From CAVTJL01 sp963752325 (lineage in GTDB: Bacteria > Pseudomonadota > Alphaproteobacteria > Geminicoccales > Geminicoccaceae), in the NCBI GenBank assembly GCA_963752325.1, contig CAVVXU010000007.1, positions 186,001-250,000 of the forward strand: 64,000 nt of DNA. Direction: 5' to 3'. Below the pieces are notes generated by a model. That model had not been told where the DNA came from, searched no databases, and saw nothing but the letters and a program-made list of their open reading frames with translations. A program made the translations under genes and the position numbers. This document shows, piece after piece, positions 1-9,532 of this stretch (within the stretch, counting starts at the first letter, position 1; the number at the start of each line of letters is the position of its first letter).

Positions 1-886
1 TCAGGAGGTGGCGATCGAGGGCGGCGAGGTCGATCGACATCCCCACCGCGACGAAGAAGAGGCTGAGAAGCCAGCCCTTGAGATAGCCGATCTCCGCCTC
101 GACCTGGTGCCGGTAGCGTGAGCGCGACAGCAGCATCCCGAGAAGGAAGCCGCCCATCGCCATGGAGAGGCCAGCCCGCTGCATCGCCCAGGCCGAGGCG
201 ATGGTGCCCAGCACCGCCAACGCCGCGAAGGCCTCGCTGTTGCGCTGGCTTGCCACGAACTCGAAGGCCCGCGGCAAGGCGTGATCGCCGAGAAGGTAGA
301 TCAGGCCGATCATGAGAACGATCATCGGCACGCTGTGCCAAAGGGTCTGAAGCCCTCCGGCACCTGCGCCCGACAGGATGGTGACCAACGCCAGCAATGG
401 CACGATCGATAGATCCTGCATGAGCAGCACGGCGAAGCTGCAGCGCCCATGTGCCGTAGCGAGCTCGCCGCGTTCCTCGACGAGCGTCATGACGAGCGCC
501 GTCGAGGAGAGCGCGAGGCCGAACCCGGTGACGAGCGCCGCCTGCCAGCCGATGCCCGCGGCGACAGCTACGACCCCGGCGAGGAGCGGGCCGGTAAGCA
601 GGATCTGCAGCGAGCCGAGGCCGAGGACGGCGCGCCGCATCGACCAGAGCCGGCCGGGCTCCATCTCGAGGCCGATGACGAACAGCAGGAAGACGATGCC
701 GAGCTCGGTTATCTGAAGAAGCGTCTCGCCGCTGCCACCGAGCGCCAGGCCGAAGGGCCCGACGACGAGGCCGGTGGCCAGCAGGGCCAGCACCGAGCCG
801 AAGCCGATGCGGCGGAAGACGACGAGTGCCAGCGTGCCGGCGGCGAGGCCGACCATGGCGGCAAAGAGCAGGTCGTCGTCGTGCAA
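1..886 (-). CDS. Kef-type cation:proton antiporter (CPA2 family), C-terminus beyond window edge
   Basis: Integral-membrane antiporter of the KefB/KefC (CPA2) type, probably exchanging K+ or Na+ for H+ across the inner membrane. The visible 295 residues are almost entirely hydrophobic helices, with FRRIGFGSVLALLATGL near the N-terminus and FFVAVGMSIDL close to the window edge, both typical of the family. I place the start at a TTG at 886, which gives MHDDDLLFAAMVGLAAG, preceded by AGGGG about 8 bases upstream; the first ATG (856) would cut into helix 1. It lies 15 bases after the stop of the upstream K+ channel gene, so the two are probably cotranscribed as a potassium-handling pair. Any C-terminal TrkA-N domain lies outside the window. 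Confidence 0.85.
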   Translation of the reverse strand, partial: MHDDDLLFAAMVGLAAGTLALVVFRRIGFGSVLALLATGLVVGPFGLALGGSGETLLQITELGIVFLLFVIGLEMEPGRLWSMRRAVLGLGSLQILLTGPLLAGVVAVAAGIGWQAALVTGFGLALSSTALVMTLVEERGELATAHGRCSFAVLLMQDLSIVPLLALVTILSGAGAGGLQTLWHSVPMIVLMIGLIYLLGDHALPRAFEFVASQRNSEAFAALAVLGTIASAWAMQRAGLSMAMGGFLLGMLLSRSRYRHQVEAEIGYLKGWLLSLFFVAVGMSIDLAALDRHLL

Positions 887-901
887 ACGCCGATCCCCTA
901 G

Positions 902-2113
902 CTAAGGCTTGTCGGTCCGAGGCGGATGGATGCCGTGCTCGTCGGTCGGTTCGCCGACATGAAGAGGGTGGCCGTGAAGCTCGGCGCGCTGGCGGGCCTC
1001 GGCCAAAATGGTCTCCCTGAGTTGCGCGTCGCCCCCGATCAGCCGGTGGAAGTCGCCCGCGTCCAGCTCGAGAAGGCGGCAGGGGCTCAGCGTCGTCACC
1101 GTCACCTCGCGCGGCCGGCCCTCGAGCAGCGCCAGCTCGCCGAAGAAGCCGCCTGGGCCCAGCGTGATCCGTCGCTCGCCAATGCGCATCACCACCCTCC
1201 CGTGGTCGATGAAGTACATCGCCTCGGGGTGCTCGCCGCGACGGATCACGGTGTAGCGCGGCGGCAGCATGCGGGGGTGCAAGAGGCTCGTGACCTCGGC
1301 GAGCTGTGCCGGGCCCAGCCCCTTGAACATCGGCACCCGGCCGACCATGGAGGACCGCGCCACGAAATCCTGCTTCTGAAGCTCACGGGCGAAGCCCGCT
1401 CCTAGAATGGCCGTCGGCAGCGCGAGCGAGCCGATGCCGCACAGGGCGGTGAGCGCGGCGATGAGCTTGCCCGCGGCGGTGATCGGGGTGGCATCGCCAT
1501 AGCCGACCGTCGTCAGCGTGATGACCGCCCACCACATCGCCGCAGGGATGGACCCGAACCGCTCGGGCTGTGCTGCGCCCTCGGCGGCATGCATGAGGCC
1601 CGCCGCGATCACCAGCACGACACCGAAGACGAGCAGCGCCGAGAAGAGGGAGCGGCGCTCATTGTAGAGCACCAGCTCGAGCGTCGCGAGGGCGGGAGAG
1701 TAGCGCGTGATCTTGAGGATGCGCAGCAGCCTGAAGAGGCGAAGGAAGATGAGGTCGATCGGGATGAGGAGGCTGAGATAGAAGGGCAGCACGGCCACGA
1801 GATCGACGATCGCCGAGGGGGTCAGCATATAGCGCAGCCGCCCCACCAGCGGGTGAGCATAGCGCCCCGCCCTGTCCTCGACGGAGACCCAGACCCGTGC
1901 CACGTACTCGAGGCTGAAGACCGCGACGCAGCCATACTCGATCACGGCGAGGAGCCGGTCCAGCGGGCCGCGGAACATCGGCTCGGTCTCGAGGATGCTG
2001 GCCACGACGCTGAGGACGATGAGCGCGACGAGCACGACCCGTACGACGCGCGCCGCGCTCGTGGTGCGCTCGTCGTCCTCGAGCAGCTCATAGAGGCGCG
2101 CCCGGAGGCTCAT
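902..2113 (-). CDS. six-TM potassium channel with cyclic-nucleotide-binding domain
   Basis: Voltage-gated-like K+ channel of 403 residues. Transmembrane helices span about residues 25-240. There is an S4-like segment with regularly spaced arginines (121-139), a pore loop with the selectivity filter TVGYGD (202-207), and a C-terminal cyclic-nucleotide-binding domain (about 261-360) with the phosphate-binding cassette FFGELALLEGRPREV; Arg335 sits where the ligand-contacting arginine is expected. The layout is that of bacterial CNG channels such as MloK1, which open on cAMP binding; whether this one binds cAMP is inferred. It is directly upstream of, and likely cotranscribed with, a Kef-type antiporter. 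Confidence 0.9.
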   Translation of the reverse strand: MSLRARLYELLEDDERTTSAARVVRVVLVALIVLSVVASILETEPMFRGPLDRLLAVIEYGCVAVFSLEYVARVWVSVEDRAGRYAHPLVGRLRYMLTPSAIVDLVAVLPFYLSLLIPIDLIFLRLFRLLRILKITRYSPALATLELVLYNERRSLFSALLVFGVVLVIAAGLMHAAEGAAQPERFGSIPAAMWWAVITLTTVGYGDATPITAAGKLIAALTALCGIGSLALPTAILGAGFARELQKQDFVARSSMVGRVPMFKGLGPAQLAEVTSLLHPRMLPPRYTVIRRGEHPEAMYFIDHGRVVMRIGERRITLGPGGFFGELALLEGRPREVTVTTLSPCRLLELDAGDFHRLIGGDAQLRETILAEARQRAELHGHPLHVGEPTDEHGIHPPRTDKP

Positions 2114-2306
2114 CCACTACCCTGTCGTTGGCCGGCCGCAATCGCCGCTATTGGCGACGCGACGGTCCGTCATCGGGAGTAGCAGCCGCCTGCCTGTCGG
2201 TCAGCCGCATTGCGAGCTGCGCGGATCGATCATAGGGGCTCCCGGGAAGGGGCGCTGCCTCTGCGGCGGCCTCCGCGGCGCGCTGGAGCGACGGTTGGGC
2301 GCGCCG

Positions 2307-3428
2307 TTAGACCAGGCGTGCCGGCGCCAGCGCTTCCGCCTCCACGCCGGTTTCGCGCAAAGGCGCTGGAACCGCCTCGCCCCGCACGAGCGCGGCAGTC
2401 AAGGCCGCCATCGCCGGTGCTGTCTGGATCCCGTAGCCACCCTGGCCCGCGAGCCAGAAAAAGCCTTGGGCGCGCGGGTCGAAGCCGCAGACCGTCGTCT
2501 TGTCGGCGGCGAAGGTGCGAAGGCCGGCCCACCGGTGCTCGATCCGGCGGATGCCGATCGCGAGCGCCTGCTGGATGCGGTCGACGGCGATGGCGACGTC
2601 CATCTCCTCGGGCTGGGCGTCGGTCGGCGGCGACGGCGTCTCGTCGGCGGGCGAGCAGAGGAGCTTGCCCGCATCGGGCTTGAAATAGAACTGCTCGGCG
2701 ACGTCGCAGACCATGGGCCAGCGCCGGATCTCGGCGCCCGCTGGCGGATCGACGAGGAAGGCGGTCCGGCGCTTGGGCACGAGCCCGAGCGGGCAGAGCC
2801 CGGCCAAGGCCGCCAGCTCGTCCGCCCAGGCCCCGGCCGCGTTGACGATCACGGGCGCGGTCCAGCGCTGCTCTCGGGTGACGATGGCCCACACGCCTCC
2901 CTCGCGGGTGAGCGCCTGGACCTCGGCTCCGGTCACGAGCTGCCCGCCCCGCCGCCTGAAGCCCCTGAGATAGCCTCCCAGGATGGCACCCACGTCCATG
3001 TCCTGGGCATCGGGATCGAGCATGGCACCGGCTAGATAGTCGGCGCGCAGCGAGGGCACCAGCTCCAGGGTCTCCTCGACGTCGAGGCGGCGCGCCGACG
3101 GCACGAAGCGGCGAGCTTGGTCTAGCTCTGCCGTCAATAGGTCCTGCTGATCCTGCCGCGCGATGAGCATCGCGCCGCGCGGCGTGAGCATGGGCGCCTC
3201 GCTGAAGCCCTCCGGTGGGGTCGTATAGAAAGGCTCTGACGCCAGGGTGAGGGCGCGGATCTGCGCGTTTCCATAGGACTTCAGGTAGAGCGCGGCGGAT
3301 CGACCCGTGGTGTGATAGCCCGGCTGATCCTCGCGCTCGACGAGCAGCACTTTTTGCGTCGCGGCCAGCTCGTAGGCGGCCGAGGCACCGGCGATGCCGG
3401 CACCGATGACGATGACGTCGGCGTCCAT
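2307..3428 (-). CDS. FAD-dependent D-amino-acid dehydrogenase, DauA-like
   Basis: Soluble flavoprotein of the DAO family (373 residues) expected to oxidise a D-amino acid to its imino acid. The dinucleotide-binding motif GAGIAGAS is at residues 9-16, PGYHTTGRSAALY at 36-48, and the FAD-contacting C-terminal motif is GQGGYGIQT. Collinearity with Pseudomonas D-arginine dehydrogenase DauA is strong over the whole length (PLGLVPKRRTAF, WPMV, QFYFKPDAG, RWAGLRTF). From memory of DauA, the position of substrate-contacting His48 is Leu47 here while Tyr53 is kept (Tyr52), so the substrate may differ from arginine. The start is preceded by GCGAGGATCC. Confidence 0.85.
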   Translation of the reverse strand: MDADVIVIGAGIAGASAAYELAATQKVLLVEREDQPGYHTTGRSAALYLKSYGNAQIRALTLASEPFYTTPPEGFSEAPMLTPRGAMLIARQDQQDLLTAELDQARRFVPSARRLDVEETLELVPSLRADYLAGAMLDPDAQDMDVGAILGGYLRGFRRRGGQLVTGAEVQALTREGGVWAIVTREQRWTAPVIVNAAGAWADELAALAGLCPLGLVPKRRTAFLVDPPAGAEIRRWPMVCDVAEQFYFKPDAGKLLCSPADETPSPPTDAQPEEMDVAIAVDRIQQALAIGIRRIEHRWAGLRTFAADKTTVCGFDPRAQGFFWLAGQGGYGIQTAPAMAALTAALVRGEAVPAPLRETGVEAEALAPARLV

Positions 3429-3511
3429 GGATCCTCGCTTGCTCTTTCCGACGCCGAATCTAGCGCGCGTCTTTGCTTTCGTCGAAGCATGGCCGGTCCG
3501 GTCGGCGAAGC

Positions 3512-3525
3512 TTGACCTGCGTCAA
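3512..3525. promoter_or_regulatory. FNR/FixK-like box
   Basis: TTGACCTGCGTCAA is a perfect dyad matching the TTGA-N6-TCAA core recognised by the CRP/FNR family (FnrL, FixK) in alphaproteobacteria. It lies 132 bases before the RTX gene start and 84 bases before the divergent flavoprotein start, so it could control either. That it is functional is an inference; only the sequence match is seen. Confidence 0.5.
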
Positions 3526-3656
3526 GGATGCCGCCTGCGTCCTGCTCTATGGAGAAAAATTAAGGAGAGTCTCCAGCCTTCGCCACTGCCATGGCGCTGT
3601 GGCCACGGCCGGTGCGACGGCTGCTCCCCAAACAGACTAGGGCGGGAGAAGCAATC

Positions 3657-5015
3657 ATGGCGATCATTACCGGCACGGACGGTAAGGACAAGATCACGGA
3701 TACCAAAGTCTCGAGCGGGGTCGTCGGCGGACCCACGACGGGCGGCGCCGATACCGTGGCGGCGATTCTTGGCAACGACTTGGTCCAGGCGGCGGGCGGT
3801 AACGACGTGATCTGGGGAGATCTCGCCGGAACGCTTCAGCCGACCGATGAGACTGCAGCACCGGTCGGCGGCAACGACCGGCTCTACGGCGACGAGGGCA
3901 ACGACACCATCTCGGGCGACGCCACCGACATTCTCGGCGGTGCACATGGTGGCAAGGATCAGATCTACGGTGGCGACGGCGCCGATCGAATCTATGGCGA
4001 TGCTGCCAACCAGGGGGCGGTCGGCCTGATCGATGGCGAGGGAAGCGCTGGAGGGAACGACCGCCTGGACGGTGGCAACGGCGACGACTGGATCGCCGGC
4101 GACGCCAACGTCATGCACAATGGTGCTCTGGGAGGGAACGACCGGTTCTCTGGTGGCGATGGCGCCGATGTCCTCATGGGCGACGCCGAGGACGAGATGC
4201 GCCAGAGCGTCGGCGGCAAGGACCGCCTCGACGGCGGTGACGGCAACGACATCATCGCCGGCGACTGCGGCAACGACATGGGCCAGGACAGCGTCGGCGG
4301 CAACGACCGCATCAAGGGCGGGAACGGCGATGATACGTTGGCCGGCGATTCGGGCGTGACGATGAACGCCTCGACCGGTGGCAACGACGTCATCGACGGT
4401 GGTGCTGGAAACGACATCCTGGCGGGCGACGTCTACTCGGGTCACGTCGCGGATGAGATCGGCGGATTGCAGTTCAGCCAGGGCGGCAACGACAAGCTGA
4501 CCGGCGGCGATGGCAACGACGTCATGTACGGCGACTCGGATCTGGCGAGCGGGGCGCAGGGTGGCAACGACAAGCTGGACGGCGGCAACGGCGACGACCA
4601 GCTCTGGGGCGATTGGGCCAAGAGCATCACGGCGGGCGAGGGCGGCAACGACATCCTGAACGGTGGTGCCGGGAGCGATCTTCTGGCCGGCGGCGGTGGC
4701 AATGACAAGCTCACCGGCGGCAGCGATTCCGACACCTTCGCCTTCGATACCGGCAGCGGCCAGGACCGCATTACCGACTTCGAGGTCGGGACCTCGGTCA
4801 ACCCCGGCGACGTGCTCGATCTCTCAGGCTACGGGCTGACTTTTGCGAGCCTGAACACCAACGGCGACGACGTGGTCGGCAAGGGCGACGACTTCGTCAC
4901 GACGAAGGGCAACTCGATGAGCATCGACCTCGGTGCGGCGAGCGGCGGGGCGCCGGACATCGACACGCTCGTCATCTCCGGGACCAACCACCTCGACGCC
5001 GCCAACGTGGCCTGA
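3657..5015 (+). CDS. RTX-repeat calcium-binding protein, probably type I secreted
   Basis: Acidic, glycine/aspartate-rich protein of 452 residues. About eleven to twelve imperfect modules of 26-35 residues each begin GGND(R/K) and contain an RTX nonapeptide (GGxGxDxhxGD), for example GGNDRLDGGNGDDWIAGD and GGNDKLTGGDGNDVMYGD. Such repeats fold into Ca2+-binding parallel beta rolls outside the cell. There is no Sec signal; the C-terminal about 90 residues (from TFAFDTGSGQDRITDF) resemble the terminal region that carries type I secretion signals. No enzymatic domain was recognised and no T1SS genes are adjacent. The start ATG follows GGGCGGGAGAAGCAATC; an in-frame ATG at 3591 lacks such a site. 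Confidence 0.85.
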   Translation: MAIITGTDGKDKITDTKVSSGVVGGPTTGGADTVAAILGNDLVQAAGGNDVIWGDLAGTLQPTDETAAPVGGNDRLYGDEGNDTISGDATDILGGAHGGKDQIYGGDGADRIYGDAANQGAVGLIDGEGSAGGNDRLDGGNGDDWIAGDANVMHNGALGGNDRFSGGDGADVLMGDAEDEMRQSVGGKDRLDGGDGNDIIAGDCGNDMGQDSVGGNDRIKGGNGDDTLAGDSGVTMNASTGGNDVIDGGAGNDILAGDVYSGHVADEIGGLQFSQGGNDKLTGGDGNDVMYGDSDLASGAQGGNDKLDGGNGDDQLWGDWAKSITAGEGGNDILNGGAGSDLLAGGGGNDKLTGGSDSDTFAFDTGSGQDRITDFEVGTSVNPGDVLDLSGYGLTFASLNTNGDDVVGKGDDFVTTKGNSMSIDLGAASGGAPDIDTLVISGTNHLDAANVA

Positions 5016-5055
5016 TGCAGGCGGGGGCGATCCACGGCGCTGTCGGGGCGGCCGC

Positions 5056-6318
5056 TCAGCCGCCCGCCAGCAGCTCCGCGAAGCCGAAAAACGGCACGGG
5101 ATCGCCCTCCTTCACCTCGGCCACCGCCTCGTCGATCTCGACCAGCCCGTCGGCATCGGTAAGCGAGGTCAGGATGCCGGAGCCTTCGCGCATGATGCGG
5201 CGCGCGCGGAGGCCCTTTTCGCTCCGGACGAGCGCCGCCCGCAGCATCTCGGTGCGGCCGGGCTTGCGGCGCATGGCGAAGGCCGCTGGCAGCGGATAGG
5301 CGCGGGGGAGGGTCCATCCGCGGCCGGCCAGGGCCAGGAGTACCGGGCGCGCAACGATGAGAAAGCAGACCATCACGGCCACCGGGTTGCCGGGCAGGCC
5401 GATGAAGGAGGCGCCACCCAGGCGGCCCAGGGCCAGGGGCCGGCCGGGCTTCATGCGGATGCGCCAGAAGTGAAGCTGGCCGATCGCCCGGACGGAAGCC
5501 ACCAAATGATCCTCGTCGCCACCCGAGGCGCCACCCGAGGTGAGGATCACGTCATGCGCCTCGGCGGCCGCGGCGAGCGCCTTGCGCACCGCCGCAGGAT
5601 CGTCGGGCAGGATGCCCAGATCCGTGACGTCGGCCGGCACGCCTTGCAGCAGTGCCTTCAGCATGTGGCGGTTGGCGTCGTAGACGCGGCCCAGGGCGAG
5701 GGCCGTCCCGGGCTCGCCGATCTCGTCGCCGCTCGAGAAGAGGGCGACCTTCAGCTTTTCCATGACCTCGAGCTCGGCGAGACCGAGCTCGGCCGCAACC
5801 CCCAGATGCTGCGGCAGCAGACGGAGCCCCCGCGCGAAGAGCGCTTGGCCGCGTCGGACATCCTCGCCGGCACGGCGCCGGTTGATCCCGGGCTTCACGC
5901 CGGCCGGAACGGTGACCGCCTCGCCGGTCACGGCGCAGGCCTCCTGCATCACGACGGTGTCGGCGCCCGCCGGCATGACGGCGCCGGTCAGAACGCGGAG
6001 CGCCTCGCCACGACCGACCTGCCCGGCGAAGGGGTGGCCGGCCGCCGCGCGACCTCCCAGGAGCCGCAGGCTCGTGGCGTCGGCGGTGGCCAGATCGTCC
6101 CCCCGGCAGGCAAAGCCGTCCACCGCCACATTGTCGAAGGCCGGCACGTCGCGCGGGCTCACGAGCGGGCCGGCGAGCAGCCGGCCGGATGCCCGATCGA
6201 GCGGCACGTGCTCGGTGCCGACGACGGGCCGCACGCGAGCCTCCAGCAGGGCCAGCGCCTCGGCCAGGCCCACCATCGTGCCCCCATAGGCGAAGCAGTC
6301 GTCGCCCGACCGCCGCAT
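5056..6318 (-). CDS. moeA: molybdopterin molybdenumtransferase MoeA
   Basis: Inserts molybdate into adenylylated molybdopterin, the last step of molybdenum cofactor synthesis in the cytosol. The 420-residue protein has family motifs in order: DVPAFDNVAVDGFA (about 62-75), the MoCF-like domain with TSGGASGGDEDH, PGRPLALG, and FIGLPGNPVAVMVCF, then the C-terminal MoeA domain IV. The gene overlaps the mobB stop by one base (TGATG), so it is translationally coupled to mobB. An alternative start at Met15 (MVGLAEAL) is possible. Confidence 0.93.
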   Translation of the reverse strand: MRRSGDDCFAYGGTMVGLAEALALLEARVRPVVGTEHVPLDRASGRLLAGPLVSPRDVPAFDNVAVDGFACRGDDLATADATSLRLLGGRAAAGHPFAGQVGRGEALRVLTGAVMPAGADTVVMQEACAVTGEAVTVPAGVKPGINRRRAGEDVRRGQALFARGLRLLPQHLGVAAELGLAELEVMEKLKVALFSSGDEIGEPGTALALGRVYDANRHMLKALLQGVPADVTDLGILPDDPAAVRKALAAAAEAHDVILTSGGASGGDEDHLVASVRAIGQLHFWRIRMKPGRPLALGRLGGASFIGLPGNPVAVMVCFLIVARPVLLALAGRGWTLPRAYPLPAAFAMRRKPGRTEMLRAALVRSEKGLRARRIMREGSGILTSLTDADGLVEIDEAVAEVKEGDPVPFFGFAELLAGG

Positions 6319-6827
6319 CAGCCTCCTCCGACGCCGGTTCGCTCGATGACAAGCTGGGCGATCGCCTCGATGTCGTCGAGGCCCAGCACCGGGATCGCGA
6401 GATCGGGCAGCGGCTCGTCCGACGCCACGGCGATCACGCTCGGATCCTCCAGCGCGAAGAGGGGCGTCCCGCGCTCACGGCGATGCACCTCGATCTTGGG
6501 ATGCGGCGAGCTCTTGAAGCCCTCGACGATGACGAGATCGACCGGCGCCATCCGTGCCAGGATGGCCTCGAGCGGCGGCTCGGGCTCGTCCCTGAGCTCA
6601 TGGATGAGCGCCCAGCGCCTGGCCGTCGCCAGCACCACCTCCGCGGCCCCGGCCTCGCGGTGCCGATGGCTGTCCTTGCCTGGCTGATCGACGTCGACGC
6701 TGTGGTGGGCATGCTTGACGGTCGAGACACGCAGGCCGCGCCGGCAGAATGCCCGGACCAGCCTCTCGACGAGGGTGGTCTTGCCGTTGTTCTTCCAGCC
6801 GACGATGCCGATCACCCGGCTCGACAT
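6318..6827 (-). CDS. mobB: molybdopterin-guanine dinucleotide biosynthesis adaptor MobB
   Basis: Small GTP-binding protein (169 residues) that assists the GMP addition forming molybdopterin guanine dinucleotide cofactor. The P-loop GWKNNGKTTL is at residues 11-20, followed by STVKHAHHSVDVDQPGKDS, and by VDLVIVEGFK in the middle, all characteristic of MobB. It is first in a two-gene operon with moeA. The divergent gene encodes a TusA-like sulfur carrier, a protein that in E. coli also influences sulfur flow to molybdopterin, so this may be a cofactor locus. Confidence 0.92.
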   Translation of the reverse strand: MSSRVIGIVGWKNNGKTTLVERLVRAFCRRGLRVSTVKHAHHSVDVDQPGKDSHRHREAGAAEVVLATARRWALIHELRDEPEPPLEAILARMAPVDLVIVEGFKSSPHPKIEVHRRERGTPLFALEDPSVIAVASDEPLPDLAIPVLGLDDIEAIAQLVIERTGVGGG

Positions 6828-6879
6828 GAGGCTCGCCCGTCCGTTCGTGCCGTCCTAACCTCGGCAGGGGATAGCACGG

Positions 6880-7116
6880 GTGCGACGGGCAATGGCAGAG
6901 CGCGAGCTGGACACGAGGGGCCTTTCCTGCCCCCTGCCGGTCCTCAAGGCGAGGAAGCTGCTGCGCGGCATGCCCCCTGGCGAGCGGCTCCGCGTGCTGG
7001 CGACCGATCCCAAGGCCCCGGGCGACCTCGAGGAGCTCTGTGCCGCCACCGGCGACCGCCTGGTAGAGCAGAGCGAGGCGGAGGGCGTCTTTCGGACCCT
7101 CATCGAGAAGCGATGA
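6880..7116 (+). CDS. tusA: TusA-family sulfurtransferase
   Basis: Small sulfur-carrier protein of 78 residues. The signature ELDTRGLSCPLPVLKARK contains the single conserved cysteine that carries persulfide sulfur, followed by the short beta-alpha-beta fold (LRVLATDPKAPGDL). It may feed sulfur to tRNA thiolation or to molybdopterin; the divergent mobB-moeA operon favours the latter. Two starts are possible: a GTG at 6880, about 9 bases after AGGGG, or an ATG at 6892, which lacks a good ribosome-binding site; I chose the GTG. Confidence 0.85.
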   Translation: MRRAMAERELDTRGLSCPLPVLKARKLLRGMPPGERLRVLATDPKAPGDLEELCAATGDRLVEQSEAEGVFRTLIEKR

Positions 7117-7134
7117 GTGTGGCGGACCTACCCA

Positions 7135-8175
7135 TCAGCGCGGCTTGCGGGCGCTCACGATGCTCCAATAGCCGAAGGCGGGGGAGGTGCTGACCTCGCC
7201 GAATCCCGCTGATGTCAGGATCTCGCCCAGCTCCCGTGCCGACCTCTGCACACCCTCGGTCCAGGCCAGCATGACGACAGTGAGTGCCGCCGCGGCGAAG
7301 GGGCCGGTCTTGTCGTCGTCGTAGAGCACCTCGTGAATCATGATCCGCCCGCCGGGCGCCAGTGCCTCGAAGCTCTTGCGGGCGAGATCGCGGCATCGCT
7401 CCGTGGGCCAGTCGTGGAAGATGTCGCCATAAAAGTGCAGGTCGCCGGCCGGCAACGGGTCACTCCACAAGTCGCCCGGGCTCACGGCGATGCGCTCGCT
7501 CAGCCCGTAGCGGGCGACAGTCTCGCGGGCGACCTCGCAGACGACCGGCATCTCGAGCACCGTGCAGGACAGGTTCGGCCAGCGAAGCGCGGCGCCGATG
7601 GCGTGCGCGCCCGAGCCGCCGCCGACGTCGACCATGTGCCTGACCTCCGCAAGATCGAGCCGGTCCGGCCAGGTCAGCGCCGACCCGATGCTGTGCCCAT
7701 GCATGGCACGGGTGAAGGCACGCGCGTTCTCCTGCTGCTCCTCGTGCGCCTCGAAGAGCTTCTGCCCGCCATAGATCTGCGACCTGCTCTCCAGAATGGC
7801 CCGCCTGATGGAAGGCAGAGAGGTCAGCTCGGGCTGCGCGATCATCGCCGCCCGGATGAAGTCGCCAAGGTATGTCGGGCTTTCTGGCAGCAGATAGTCC
7901 TCGGCCCGCGGCGTCAGGGCGAAGCGCTCGTCCCGACGCTCGAGGAGGCCGAGCGAGGCGCAGAGCAGCAGGAGCGCCTCGGCGGATCGTGGGTCGAGGC
8001 CGGCTCGCTGCGCCACCGCGGCAATGCCCAGCGGCGAGGAGGCCAGCATGGGAAAGAGGCCAAGCTCGAAGGCCACCAGGAAAGCCTGGCCGCCGAAGAG
8101 CCCCATCTGCAGGTCCACGAGCCACCGGTCGTCGGCGCGCGGGCGTCGAGCCTGAGCTACTGTCCCTTTGGGCAT
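7135..8175 (-). CDS. SAM-dependent O-methyltransferase, Methyltransf_2 type
   Basis: Cytosolic methyltransferase of 346 residues resembling hydroxyneurosporene/acetylserotonin O-methyltransferases. An N-terminal winged-helix dimerisation region (about 20-90) is followed by the Rossmann SAM-binding motif MVDVGGGSGAHAIG (about 182-195), LEMP at the ribose-binding strand, and FHDWP, whose histidine is the usual catalytic base. The substrate cannot be told from the sequence; there are no carotenoid or antibiotic genes around it. It is downstream of the formaldehyde dehydrogenase gene on the same strand, with about 140 bases between them. Confidence 0.8.
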   Translation of the reverse strand: MPKGTVAQARRPRADDRWLVDLQMGLFGGQAFLVAFELGLFPMLASSPLGIAAVAQRAGLDPRSAEALLLLCASLGLLERRDERFALTPRAEDYLLPESPTYLGDFIRAAMIAQPELTSLPSIRRAILESRSQIYGGQKLFEAHEEQQENARAFTRAMHGHSIGSALTWPDRLDLAEVRHMVDVGGGSGAHAIGAALRWPNLSCTVLEMPVVCEVARETVARYGLSERIAVSPGDLWSDPLPAGDLHFYGDIFHDWPTERCRDLARKSFEALAPGGRIMIHEVLYDDDKTGPFAAAALTVVMLAWTEGVQRSARELGEILTSAGFGEVSTSPAFGYWSIVSARKPR

Positions 8176-8316
8176 CGGCCGTCCCTTCCCGCCCGTTCAT
8201 GCGCGGTGACCCACCATACCGCAGAAACAGGCCGCGGCCGAGGCCGCGATCATGAGGGTGGGCGGAAAGGCGGGACGGCCGGTGCCCGTGCTACCGAGAC
8301 AATCCGCGCGAGAAGA

Positions 8317-9429
<1,113 letters not shown>

Positions 9430-9532
9430 GCTGTCCTCCCGCTCCGATGACTTGGCCGCAGGCGCGGTTTAGCCTAAAGCCAGCGCTCGACCAACAGCTG
9501 GCAGGCGCGGCCATGGCCGCAGGCGGAGCAGG

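Noticed and set aside
3657..5015. Highly repetitive DNA as a CRISPR-like array or minisatellite
   Set aside because: The periodicity is that of RTX protein modules in an intact reading frame; units vary in length and sequence.
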